This document shows positions 1 through 9,300 of a stretch of 64,000 bases of DNA, in pieces (positions within the stretch are counted from its first letter, which is position 1; every line of letters starts with the position of its first letter). The DNA lies in the NCBI GenBank assembly GCA_020628165.1, contig JAHDFM010000003.1, positions 107,223 through 171,222 of the forward strand, in the 5' to 3' direction. The DNA comes from Bdellovibrionales bacterium (lineage in GTDB: Bacteria > Bdellovibrionota > Bdellovibrionia > Bdellovibrionales > UBA1609). Below the pieces are notes generated by a model. The model saw nothing but the letters and a program-made list of their open reading frames with translations, was not told the DNA's origin and did not search any database. The translations under genes were made by a program, and so were the position numbers.

Positions 1-1371
1 TACGCCAAAAGACATGGTGGCAAATTCATTCTGCGCATTGAAGACACTGACCTTGAAAGATCTACAGAAGAAGCTATGCGCATGCAGATTCAAGACTTAA
101 ATTGGCTCGGGTTGCACTGGGATGAGGGGCCTCACCCAGAAACTTTAAAAGACATGGGAGATTATGGCCCCTACAGACAAAGTCAAAGAAAAGAAATTTA
201 TCAAAAGTATGCCGACCAGTTATTAGAGCAGGGCGATGCTTATTACTGTTTTTTATCTGATGAAGAGATCGAAGCACAGCGAGAGCAAGCGAAAAAAGAA
301 AAAAGACCTCCACAAGTGAAGAGTCCTTACAGAGACTGGACCGTTGAAAAAGCTTTAGAGTTCAAAAAAACATGTCCGACTCCTCCGGTGATTCGTTTCA
401 AAGTGAAAGACGAAAAAACAGATTACGTCTTGCAAGACTTAGTTCGCGGAGATGTCACGTTTCCATCAGACATGGTCGGAGACTTTGTGGTGATCAGATC
501 TAACGGCATGCCGGTTTATAACTTTTGTTGTGTTGTGGATGATGCTCTTATGAAAATGACTCATGTCTTTCGTGGTGAAGATCACTTGAGCAACACTCTT
601 AGGCAAATCATGGTTTATGATGCCTTAAATTTTGAAAAACCGAAGTTTGGTCATCTGTCTATGATCTTAGGTGAAGATCGACAAAAGCTTAGTAAGCGTC
701 ATGGTGCCACCAGTGTGAACGACTTTAATGAAAAGGGTTTTTTGCCGGAAGCTATGAATAACTTTTTAGCTCTTCTAGGTTGGAGCTCTCCAAAGGCCCA
801 AGAAATTATAACCATGGATGAACTTTGTGAACAGTTTCACCACGATCGCTTAAACCCAGCCAGTGCCGTATTTGACGAGAAAAAGCTCACATGGGTGAAC
901 GCAACTCACTTGAGGCAACTCCCTCATGCAGAACTTTGGAATAGGCTACAGCCATTCTTTGCGAAGGCTGGTATCAATTTGAGTGATGATCCTGCTTGGC
1001 AAAACAAAGCCTTAGAAACTATGAAAACATCAATGGAAACGTTAACAGATGCCATCGAGCTTTTTAAGCCTCTTTCAAACGAGCCTTTTAAAGTCAGTGA
1101 CAAAGCTGCCGAAGTTTTATCTTGGGAAACCACTTCTGCTGTGATCAACAAATGGATCGAGCTTGTTAGCGCCAAAAACGAACTTTCGGCGGATGACTTT
1201 CAAGAGATTTTAGCTCAAATTAAGACTGAATGTGCTGTTAAGGGCAAGCAACTTTTTATGCCTATACGTGTAGCTATCATTGGTGAGCCGCAAGGAGCTG
1301 AAGTGAAATTATTAGTTCCATTGATGGCTAAGCAAGAGCTGATTGACCGAGCTAATCAATGCCTCAATTAG
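1..1371 (+). CDS. gltX: Glutamyl-tRNA synthetase, 5' end outside window
   Basis: Class I aminoacyl-tRNA synthetase that charges tRNA-Glu with glutamate in the cytosol. The frame is open from base 1 and reads RIEDTDLERS at residues 12-21 of the visible part, the conserved segment that follows the HIGH motif in GluRS; roughly 30 N-terminal residues including HIGH lie upstream of the window. The KLSKRHG sequence (KMSKS loop) is visible near bases 688-708, followed by the helical anticodon-binding region. The first in-frame ATG (base 76) is internal, not the start. The stop codon lies inside an intrinsic terminator, so the gene ends its transcript here. Whether the enzyme also charges tRNA-Gln cannot be judged from this fragment. 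Confidence 0.97.
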   Translation, partial: YAKRHGGKFILRIEDTDLERSTEEAMRMQIQDLNWLGLHWDEGPHPETLKDMGDYGPYRQSQRKEIYQKYADQLLEQGDAYYCFLSDEEIEAQREQAKKEKRPPQVKSPYRDWTVEKALEFKKTCPTPPVIRFKVKDEKTDYVLQDLVRGDVTFPSDMVGDFVVIRSNGMPVYNFCCVVDDALMKMTHVFRGEDHLSNTLRQIMVYDALNFEKPKFGHLSMILGEDRQKLSKRHGATSVNDFNEKGFLPEAMNNFLALLGWSSPKAQEIITMDELCEQFHHDRLNPASAVFDEKKLTWVNATHLRQLPHAELWNRLQPFFAKAGINLSDDPAWQNKALETMKTSMETLTDAIELFKPLSNEPFKVSDKAAEVLSWETTSAVINKWIELVSAKNELSADDFQEILAQIKTECAVKGKQLFMPIRVAIIGEPQGAEVKLLVPLMAKQELIDRANQCLN

Positions 1372-1387
1372 TTAGCTCGTTTTTTTT
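1348..1387 (+). terminator. Intrinsic terminator of gltX
   Basis: Arms CGAGCTAA (1348-1355) and TTAGCTCG (1372-1379) form a perfect 8-bp stem followed at once by eight T residues. The stem overlaps the last codons and stop of gltX. Confidence 0.85.
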
Positions 1388-1397
1388 GTTAAATTTT

Positions 1398-1506
1398 TTG
1401 ACACAAAGAGTGTCAGTTTAATAACTGCTGTATAAGTCCATGTATTAATTTGAGAAATTTTAATAAAAGTTAAGTTTAAGCCCTTGTGATCATTTATACT
1501 TAAAGT
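1398..1506 (+). promoter_or_regulatory. Promoter region of the DUF1592/DUF1552 cluster
   Basis: A TTGACA hexamer (1398-1403) overlaps an inverted repeat, TGACAC (1399-1404) and GTGTCA (1410-1415), that could be an operator. Closer to the gene, TATACT (1495-1500) resembles a -10 box and ends only 6 nt before the ATG at 1507, which has no Shine-Dalgarno sequence. A leaderless transcript is therefore possible. The second DUF1592-type gene also has TATACT upstream (minus strand, 25525-25530). No good -35 is spaced for the 1495 box. Confidence 0.4.
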
Positions 1507-3183
1507 ATGAATTTTATGGGGAAATGTTTTGCCTTAGCTGGGCTGATTCTAATTCTGTCTTTGTACAACAATTGTGCGCCTTCTTTTCAGTCAATGAATG
1601 ATCTTGGTAGCACAAAAGACACCTTGATTGATCCTGGTAACAACAATCAAGGAAACCCTGGTGGATCACTTGGAGGAGCACCTATACCTCCGCCACGCGT
1701 GTCTTCCAAAACTATGGTCATTAATAAACACAAATTCAACCCAGGTGGTGATCAGTTTAAATTCAGTTGTGAAGGTTCAGAATTAGAGATTCCACAACTT
1801 CAACCAGGCAAGCTGACAAAAGTTGAATTGCAAAACTCTCTTAAAAATGTTTTGGGAGTTGAGGGAATTAATTTAAGTATTTATCCAGATCAATCAGACA
1901 CCAACAAATTTAGGGCTTCTAATCTATATATCACTGAAAATAGTTTCTTTTCATCTATGTCAACCATTGCTAAAGATGTGGCCAATCAGTTTATTAAGAG
2001 CTTAGAGTCTAATAGCAATTCAAGTTGGAATTGTGATTTTAAAACTGAGTGCATGAACTCGTTAAAACAGAACCTACCAAAATATATCTGGAGAAAAAAA
2101 CTGAGCCCCGCTGAATTGGCAACATTGAATAAAATGTTTCAATACAATCAAGGAGACTCTATAGAGGTCGCTAAAGAAAAATTATATGATTTTGTCTTTA
2201 TGCTTGTTAATTCTCCTCAGTTTTTCATTAAAAAAAATCTATCGACAAATTTTAATACGACAAAGCGCTTAGCAACGATGCAGATATTGAATCGTTTAAG
2301 TTTCTTTCTAGCATCATCTGCGCCAACAAAAGAGCTAATCGACAGTTACAGTGATGAAGCTGAGTTAAGTACAGATCAAATCAGGTCCATTGCGCAACAA
2401 ATTTTATCTGATAATGACACCAAAATGAAATTTATTAAGCAGTTTTTACTTTCATACTTAACATTGAATAATACCATTCAAAACCCTAATAAATTTTACG
2501 GGACACCGATAAAAGATATTGTTAGCAATGATATAGAAAATCTTTATCAGTTGTTTGCTAGTAACAAGCCTTTGTCCGAGTTAATTTCCAATGTTGAGGC
2601 GGGAATACTAACTAACAAAACATTCTCTTTCACTACTTTTGGAACAACGAAGGACTCATCACCCATAAAGCGTGGAACGACGATTCTTTCAAATATTTTA
2701 TGTGAAGAGTTGCCATCATTGCCTCCGGCTACATTTATGCAAATTAGAGAGGTGGCATCGACAATACCGGAGCACTTCAACAACATGCAGGTCATGGAAT
2801 ATCACCGGAGCATTGGTAGCTGTGCCTCTTGTCACAATGTTATTGATCCTCCTGCGATTGGTTTAGAAGTTTTGGGACCATCAGGTGAGTTAAGGGTCAA
2901 CTACCCCAATGGTGACAAAATTGAAGCTGTGGGCTCTTTAGGCGACAACCCATTTAATGATCTTCCCAGTTATTTAAATGTGATGTCTAATTCAATAGAT
3001 TTTAAAAGTTGTTTTGCCAACCACTTAAATTCAGCGGTGAACTTCTCAAGTCAATACAAGTACAACTCGTGTTTGGTGAACTCATTGTTTGGTGAAAATG
3101 AGGACGTTGGCATGATGGACTTAGTTTATAATTTTGTAACTTCGAATAATTTTTTATGGGCTAAAAAGCCAACGTACAATTGA
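1507..3183 (+). CDS. DUF1592/DUF1588-type c-heme lipoprotein (copy 1)
   Basis: 558-aa exported protein of the family that in planctomycetes and myxobacteria carries DUF1587, DUF1595, DUF1592, DUF1588 and DUF1585 in order. Visible here: a hydrophobic N-terminus ending LYNNCAPSF, a DUF1595-like IWRKKLSPAE, a DUF1592-like ILNRLSFFLASSAPT, a DUF1588 block with SSPIKRGTTILSNILC, and one CxxCH heme-binding motif (CASCH, residues 439-443) followed by IDPPAIGLE. A DUF1585-like C-terminus follows. The cysteine near residue 23 would be lipidated if the atypical N-N-C site works as a lipobox. It is followed 10 nt later by its usual partner, a DUF1552 protein. Function is not established for the family; an electron-transfer or surface role is inference. 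Alternative start: ATG 1516. Confidence 0.88.
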   Translation: MNFMGKCFALAGLILILSLYNNCAPSFQSMNDLGSTKDTLIDPGNNNQGNPGGSLGGAPIPPPRVSSKTMVINKHKFNPGGDQFKFSCEGSELEIPQLQPGKLTKVELQNSLKNVLGVEGINLSIYPDQSDTNKFRASNLYITENSFFSSMSTIAKDVANQFIKSLESNSNSSWNCDFKTECMNSLKQNLPKYIWRKKLSPAELATLNKMFQYNQGDSIEVAKEKLYDFVFMLVNSPQFFIKKNLSTNFNTTKRLATMQILNRLSFFLASSAPTKELIDSYSDEAELSTDQIRSIAQQILSDNDTKMKFIKQFLLSYLTLNNTIQNPNKFYGTPIKDIVSNDIENLYQLFASNKPLSELISNVEAGILTNKTFSFTTFGTTKDSSPIKRGTTILSNILCEELPSLPPATFMQIREVASTIPEHFNNMQVMEYHRSIGSCASCHNVIDPPAIGLEVLGPSGELRVNYPNGDKIEAVGSLGDNPFNDLPSYLNVMSNSIDFKSCFANHLNSAVNFSSQYKYNSCLVNSLFGENEDVGMMDLVYNFVTSNNFLWAKKPTYN

Positions 3184-3193
3184 TTGAGGAATA

Positions 3194-4651
3194 ATGGGTA
3201 TGAATCATTTAAAAAAACCATCACGTCGAGAGTTTTTAGCAAATATGTCTTACTCCCTTGGGTTGATTTCTGCAGGTCACATATTTAGTCAAAAAATATT
3301 TGCGCAAAGTGTGAACCCCATTCAACGAGTGATACATGTTTATTATCCGCATGGCATTTTATCAAAAGGCGATCTGATGCGGGGTAATTTCGTGATAAAT
3401 AACCAAAGCCCTTTAAAGTCATTAGTTCCTATAGCTGGTGATTGTCGCTTTATCAGAAATGTGAGCAAAAAATATAAGGCTCTAAGGCAAAAGGGCAGTC
3501 ACTCAGTTTGTCAATCATCAGCTCTTACTGGCTGTGCCACTAAAAAAACACATGGAGCCGGCAGTGATCTTGGTAACAATACGGGAGCTTTTGGTGGAAA
3601 AAGTGTCGACATAGTTGCTGGTGAATTCTTACAAAAAAAATACAAAACCAAAGAGCCTTATCTGGTTTTAGGAATTTCAGATCAACACGGTGATGGCAAC
3701 TCTGGTTCAAGTCCTTATTTGTGGGAAACGGTGAGTTGGACGGGAAATAAAAAGCCGTTGTTGCCGACTCTTAGGCCGAGCAAGGTGTTCGCTGATTTAC
3801 AAAAACACAAACAAAGTTTAGTGTCTTGTGGCGTTAGCGGAGTGAATCCTGATGAGATTAAAAATAAGATTAAGTTATTAGATAAAGATATTGGTAAGTA
3901 CAATTTAATCCGTGAAAATTTAAAAAATTATTACAGCACCAATTTAATGCCAAAAGTAGAGATGGAAAAACTCGAACAGCAAATTGTGCGAGACATAGCT
4001 AGTAAAAATCAGCAGAAAGTTGATTTTCAAGCGACTCTAGATGGAACGGCAACTCAAAATAACAACCAAGACGCTTGCGTTGATTTAAAAAATCCAGGCA
4101 ATCAGTTTGACCGAGTCCCAGGCCTATCTACTTTTATTAATGGCGATAGATCACAAGATCGTGGGTTTAACGCTAAGGCCGCAGCTCATATGGATTTAAT
4201 GATGTATGCTTTGCAAAGCAATTACACTCGCAGCATCACTTTAAATTTGGGCGGCCGTATTTACAAAGATGCTCACGGAGCCGGCCACTTGTCCCGCGAC
4301 GTTGGTTCAAGAGATCATTGTTTTAACTTGTCATTTGCCTATGGGGTTATGATTGCTAATGTTGTTAAAACATTAGTAGACAAATTGAAAGCAGCAAATC
4401 TTTATGATTCGACTTTGATTGTTTTTACGGGTGAGTTTGGCAACCAAAAAACAGACGCCCACTATAATTTACATTCACCTTGGATGGTGATTAATTCTGG
4501 AAAGAATGGTGAGTACAACAATGGAGACGTGCATATTGGTGACATCAATGTCAGCACGATGAATCGTATTGGCGACACATCTGTGAAAAACTTTGGCAGT
4601 TCTGACAGTGCTTTGAACAGAGAAGGACGATTCAATCCAAATATTTTTTAA
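3194..4651 (+). CDS. DUF1552 family protein, Tat-exported (copy 1)
   Basis: 485-aa protein with a twin-arginine signal (SRREFLANMSYSLGL, residues 10-24) and a probable cleavage after IFAQS. The body matches DUF1552: a VIHVYYPHGI strand, GSDLGNNTGAF, a predicted coiled segment around 210-270, HGAGHLSRDVGSRDH near 360, and a late TGEFG motif like that of DUF1501/alkaline-phosphatase-superfamily proteins. GAGG 4 nt before the ATG serves as ribosome site. DUF1552 proteins are habitually encoded beside DUF1592/1588 proteins, as here and again at 22383-25502. The Tat signal implies folding in the cytoplasm, possibly with a cofactor. Biochemical role unknown. Confidence 0.88.
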   Translation: MGMNHLKKPSRREFLANMSYSLGLISAGHIFSQKIFAQSVNPIQRVIHVYYPHGILSKGDLMRGNFVINNQSPLKSLVPIAGDCRFIRNVSKKYKALRQKGSHSVCQSSALTGCATKKTHGAGSDLGNNTGAFGGKSVDIVAGEFLQKKYKTKEPYLVLGISDQHGDGNSGSSPYLWETVSWTGNKKPLLPTLRPSKVFADLQKHKQSLVSCGVSGVNPDEIKNKIKLLDKDIGKYNLIRENLKNYYSTNLMPKVEMEKLEQQIVRDIASKNQQKVDFQATLDGTATQNNNQDACVDLKNPGNQFDRVPGLSTFINGDRSQDRGFNAKAAAHMDLMMYALQSNYTRSITLNLGGRIYKDAHGAGHLSRDVGSRDHCFNLSFAYGVMIANVVKTLVDKLKAANLYDSTLIVFTGEFGNQKTDAHYNLHSPWMVINSGKNGEYNNGDVHIGDINVSTMNRIGDTSVKNFGSSDSALNREGRFNPNIF

Positions 4652-4666
4652 ATTTAAGGTTTATTT

Positions 4667-6067
4667 ATGAAATTATTTTTTCATATTTTTATTTTTTCCA
4701 CCTTAATTTTGTTCTATCAAAATTGTGGAGAGGGTTTTGTCAGTCAGACGAATGGATCGTTTCAAGTCTCAGATTTTGAGCCAGATTTAGCAGGGTCTCC
4801 AGGTGATTCAACGGACACAATAAATTCAAATCCACAGTCAGATATTGAGTCGACACAAGATCAAAACAACGATGATCAATTGACAGAAAACAATCCAAAT
4901 GATGGAGAAGCTAATAACAATGACCCAATGAATGAAACTGATGAAGAGGTGGGTCCTGAATTCACTTTGATCACACAAGTGAAAGTCGTGTCGAAAACTC
5001 ACACTCGTTTAGTGATTGAATGGAGCACTGGAGTTAATACAACAGGCTATATCAACTATGGACTGAACAAAGAGCTCGGCTCTGTGCAAAAAAAAGAAAC
5101 TTCATTTAAATATAACATTCACCAACAAGAGTTAATCGATTTAACACCAGACACACCCTATCATGTACAGGTGATTTCTAAATCTGAAGATGGCAAAGAG
5201 TTTCGTTCTAAGGTGATGATCATAAAAACCAATGAAGCCCCCAAAATAGATTCAAATGGATCCGCAAACTACTTAAACTTTGCTGACTTTAAAGAATCAC
5301 GTAAACTAAAAAACTTTCAAGTTGGAGATTGGCGCAAAGATGGTTATGAGGAACCAAGGCGCGACATTGCAAATTGGGAAAAGGTGTTTATTTTACCGAA
5401 TGGTCATGATGGTGCGAGTGCAAAGATGATGCTTGACCCAAGCATAAAAGAAGCTTGGGCCACATATAAAATGCAGTTGGGAAAAAACTGGACACCGGCA
5501 GGCTCTGTGAAGTTACCTGGTTTTGCCTCACATATTAATGAAGGTAGATACAGTTATTCTGGTGGGAATGGTGGTGGCTGGGCTGGACTGTGCCGGTCGT
5601 GGTCGGCTCGCTCATTTTTGGCTGCGATAAAGCCGGGTGTCAGCTGGTCTGGAAAGTTATCTATGGAAGTGTATCATAGAGATAGTAATAACTATGCAGG
5701 TGGGGCAACACCTAAAGATCATCCTTGTAAACTGAGTAACTTCAACCCAAAGTCGTACACAAAGTATCAATTCGGACAGCCGTTGAGCAGTAAAGGTTTT
5801 ATAAGAGATAAAAAGTGGCACACTGTCACTCATCATATTCGCCTAAACACCATAGGCCAATCCGATGGACTCATTGAGCTGTATTTGGATGGAAAATTAG
5901 CAGGTAAAATGACCAATTTAAATTTTACCGACAATCCAAAGTACCACAACATTGCCTTTTGGTTCATTGTCTATCATGGTGGTGGCCCCGACACGACAGG
6001 AACCTTTCACGACATTTACTTTGCAGATTTCAACTGGAACTCCGGCCCCATTAACTTAACCCGATAA
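4667..6067 (+). CDS. Lipoprotein with FN3 domain and PL14-like C-terminal domain
   Basis: 466-aa protein, third in a run with 15-nt spacing. The N-terminus is a short hydrophobic helix ending FYQNCGEGF, the same atypical N-C motif as the first gene. Then come an acidic, Asn/Asp-rich linker (about 30-95), a fibronectin type III-like domain (about 97-190, with TGYINYGL and LTPDTPYHVQV) and a C-terminal jelly-roll-like domain (about 200-460). The last has GGWAGLCRSW, WHTVTHHIRLNT and DGLIELYLDGKLAGK, the pattern of polysaccharide-lyase-14/LamG-like glycan-binding folds. Binding or cleavage of an acidic polysaccharide at the cell surface is inference; I cannot identify catalytic residues. Confidence 0.75.
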   Translation: MKLFFHIFIFSTLILFYQNCGEGFVSQTNGSFQVSDFEPDLAGSPGDSTDTINSNPQSDIESTQDQNNDDQLTENNPNDGEANNNDPMNETDEEVGPEFTLITQVKVVSKTHTRLVIEWSTGVNTTGYINYGLNKELGSVQKKETSFKYNIHQQELIDLTPDTPYHVQVISKSEDGKEFRSKVMIIKTNEAPKIDSNGSANYLNFADFKESRKLKNFQVGDWRKDGYEEPRRDIANWEKVFILPNGHDGASAKMMLDPSIKEAWATYKMQLGKNWTPAGSVKLPGFASHINEGRYSYSGGNGGGWAGLCRSWSARSFLAAIKPGVSWSGKLSMEVYHRDSNNYAGGATPKDHPCKLSNFNPKSYTKYQFGQPLSSKGFIRDKKWHTVTHHIRLNTIGQSDGLIELYLDGKLAGKMTNLNFTDNPKYHNIAFWFIVYHGGGPDTTGTFHDIYFADFNWNSGPINLTR

Positions 6068-6166
6068 TTTCATCACGTGCAGAACGTCATCTTCTCGAGT
6101 TAAGCAATCGTCGCGGGCCTAGCTTTGTCATATTTAGCATAGTTCTATCAATCTGAGAAAAACCCC

Positions 6167-6193
6167 GTCACCCTGAGGAGGAGCCGAAGCACC
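6167..6193 (+). repeat. Dispersed GTCAYCCTGAG repeat, degenerate single copy
   Basis: Reads GTCACCCTGAGGAGGAGC then CGAAGCACC, a degraded form of the palindromic GTCATCCTGAGCGAAGCGAAGG element also found near 21.4, 45.0, 52.0 and 64.0 kb. It sits in the 297-bp gap between two surface-protein genes; nothing else coding was seen in that gap. Confidence 0.6.
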
Positions 6194-6328
6194 TAAGCGC
6201 ATTTGTAGAATTAACGTTAAGAACCCCAAAAATATCGAAAAAAAACAAAAAAATGAGACGAAATCTGTAACTAACGTAAATCTTTGACTTATTGTTTTCA
6301 CATTCTTGTTTCATAACTAGACAAACGT

Positions 6329-6355
6329 TTAAGTATTTACTGGACCTACCGATAG
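6329..6355 (+). promoter_or_regulatory. Sigma-28 (FliA)-like promoter of fibre gene 1
   Basis: TTAAGTAT (6329-6336), an 11-nt spacer and ACCGATAG (6348-6355) match the FliA consensus TAAAGTTT-N11-GCCGATAA at 12 of 16 positions. The -10 ends 9 nt before the ATG, so the mRNA would be almost leaderless, with AAAGG as the only ribosome-site candidate. The minus-strand fibre gene at 35872-44073 has the same element with the same spacer and the same distance to its ATG, plus an identical CTGGAC inside the spacer. Confidence 0.6.
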
Positions 6356-6364
6356 ATAAAGGTA

Positions 6365-9300
6365 ATGATTTTACGAATTTTAACTTGTACGTTTTTTGTT
6401 ATTTTCTCATTAGAGGCTTTTGCGGTCTTAGCGCCAAGCCTTATGACCTATCATGGTCGCATTATCGAACCAAGCACAATGCCTCTAGAAAGGTCGGATG
6501 TGACCTTCACAGTGCAAGTTCTTTCTCCTGGAACTGAAGAGTGTGTTCTTTACGAAGAAACACACCTTATAGATATGACAGGCTCTGAAGGTTTATTTAA
6601 TTTTAATATTGGACAAGGTGCTGTCACAGCTGGTGATCCAGGCATAGGTCTTATGGGAACTATGGACAACAGCCGTAATCAATCAGGACTGTCTTGTTCC
6701 ATCGGAACCAGTTACACACCTGTGGCTGGTCACGGACGAAGGCTTCGCATCAGTTTTGACTACACAGGAAGTACAGGGCCTGTCACCATCACGCCATATT
6801 CTGAAATACAATCGGTTCCTTTTGCTACTTACGCCTCAAGGTTAGAAGGTTTAGGAAAAGACGATCTTATCCAAGTGAACAGTGGTGGCACGCAAGTGTT
6901 AAACCAAGGAAACATTGACGCTATTTTTACCACAACCAATTACCCTTTATTGATTGATGCCATAGACGGTACGCACTCAGCTTATGCCAAGTCTGTTGAT
7001 CTACCCGTCACCGGCGGTACCCTCAATATGAGTGGCGGTGGACAAGATGTTGTTGTGAGTGACACTCCAGCAACTGGTGATTCTGCTGTGAACCAAGATT
7101 ACAGTGATGGTCATTTAGGTGGGAAAGTTTTGGACCCAACGAGTATGTCTGGTTTAACTGGAGCGGCTGGTGATGGCTTTATCCTTGCTTGGGATGAAAC
7201 CACACAAACGTTCATAGCTCAAGCAGCACCTGGTGACGCCACAAAGCTACCTTTAGCTGGTGGCACAATGACTGGAAACATTGTGATGTCAGGAGTGAGT
7301 AACCCCGACATTGAAATGAATGACAATGACATTATTAATGTGGGTGATATCACTGACATCAATAATTTAAGTTTGTCGGGCAGTGGGCAAGCTGACTTTA
7401 ACGATAGCAATTTAATAGAGCTTGGCTTTGTCACTGTGATGCCAGAAAGATCTGTGCATTTAGGAAGCTTTACATCAGCTCAAGAGACAACTTACACTGG
7501 TACCTTAGGGGCACTTGATGCCGGTAAAGTTTGGTACAATTCTACAGATAACTCTTTTAAATATTGGGACGGCACTCAAGCCGTTGATTTAAAATCAGAG
7601 GCTGATGATAAGTTACCATTGGCTGGCGGCACCATGACAGGTGATATTAACATGGACACCAATGACATCAGCAATGTGGAGTCGATGAATTTTAGCGGTG
7701 TTCCAGGGAGTGATCACTTAGATTTGAACAATCAGTTCATTATAAATGCAGGTCACATCACTTTGACAGATCAGCACGTACTTAGGTTAGGTAGCTACAC
7801 CGGTGCGCAAGAAACAGCCTTTGAAGGTACGTTGGGCGCAACCGATGTAGGTAGCTTATGGTATAACAGTGATGACAACCAATTAAAGCTTTGGACCGAC
7901 GCTGGAACTTCAAGAACTTTAGCAGGCCTTGGCAACACAGCGGGCAGTGCTGTAGACATCGGAACCATTCCAAATTGCAGTGCCAGTCAAAAATTACAAA
8001 TGAGCGCAGGTCCTACTTATGCCTGGAGTTGTGTTGCGGACAGTGGAGATATTGAAGGTGTGACTGCTGGCGATGGTTTGACCGGTGGGGGCACAAGTGG
8101 ATCTCCGACGATCGATGTGAATGTTGATGACGCCACTATTGAAATAGCATCTGATATTGTGCGTGTGAAAGACTCTGGGATCACCACGGCTAAAATTGCT
8201 GATGACGCTATAACAAGTGCAAAGATTTTAAATGGAACCATTGGTGCTGGAGATATTGCTAATAACTCTATTCAAAATAATCATTTGATCGATGGAATTG
8301 TGAATTCAGCTAAAATTGCTGATGGCTCCGTCGGAAATATAGACTTAGATAACAACGCTGTTAATTCTGCGAAAGTGCAAGATAACACTTTAACGAGTTC
8401 TGATATTTTAGACGGCACCATTGCCACTGCTGACTTAGCTGATGGTTCAGTCACCTCTGCTAAGATTGCCGATGGCACAATCACCAGTTCAGACATCGCC
8501 ACAGGAAGTGGAATCATTTTAGATGGTGGTAATACTGAAGGTGCTGCTGTCACTATTGGTACTAATGATAATTTTGATTTGAATTTAGAAACTAATGGAA
8601 GCACACGTTTAAGAATTGATAATAATGGTCGCATTGGTACAGGAGTTGTTTCAGGTGCTGCCAAGCTTTATGTTAGTCATGCTACGGCAGATGGCGACAC
8701 TTCAGAAAGAGCGGTAGAGATAAACCGATCGACAACAACAAGTTCAAATGTCACCAGTTTTGACAAAGGCATGGTCAGTTATTTGATAGATTATGACATT
8801 CCTTCTGGAATCACTGATAGTGGCTATAAAATTGCCGTCGATGCTAGTGCCTACGCAAGTAACAACACAGGTTTTGCAGGAACACTCAATCAAAACATGG
8901 CCGTATGGGCCCGTTCTGGAGTGAATGCCTCTGCGCCGGGTTCATTGATCAATAATTCTTATGCTGTGAAAGCAGAAATTCTCAATTCTGATGCCGATTC
9001 AACAATCACCAACGCCTATGGTGTTCATATTCAAAACGGGAATGGGACGGGCACGATTACGAATAACTATGGCCTTTACCAAGTTACAGCAAGTGCTAGA
9101 AACTATTTTGCTGGAAATGTAGGTCTAGGTGACAACACTCCTGATACTCGTTTAGATGTAGAAGGGACCATTAAAATGGGTGATGGCGGAGAAACTTGTT
9201 CCGCTGCCGGAGATGGTGGGATGATTCGTTACAATGGGAGTGTTTTACAATTTTGTAATGGTTCAGCTTGGACAACTTTAGGGACTGGCACAGGTGACAT

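Noticed and set aside
74..313. Minus-strand ORF opposite gltX
   Set aside because: Antisense to a highly conserved synthetase region, no ribosome site, no domain.
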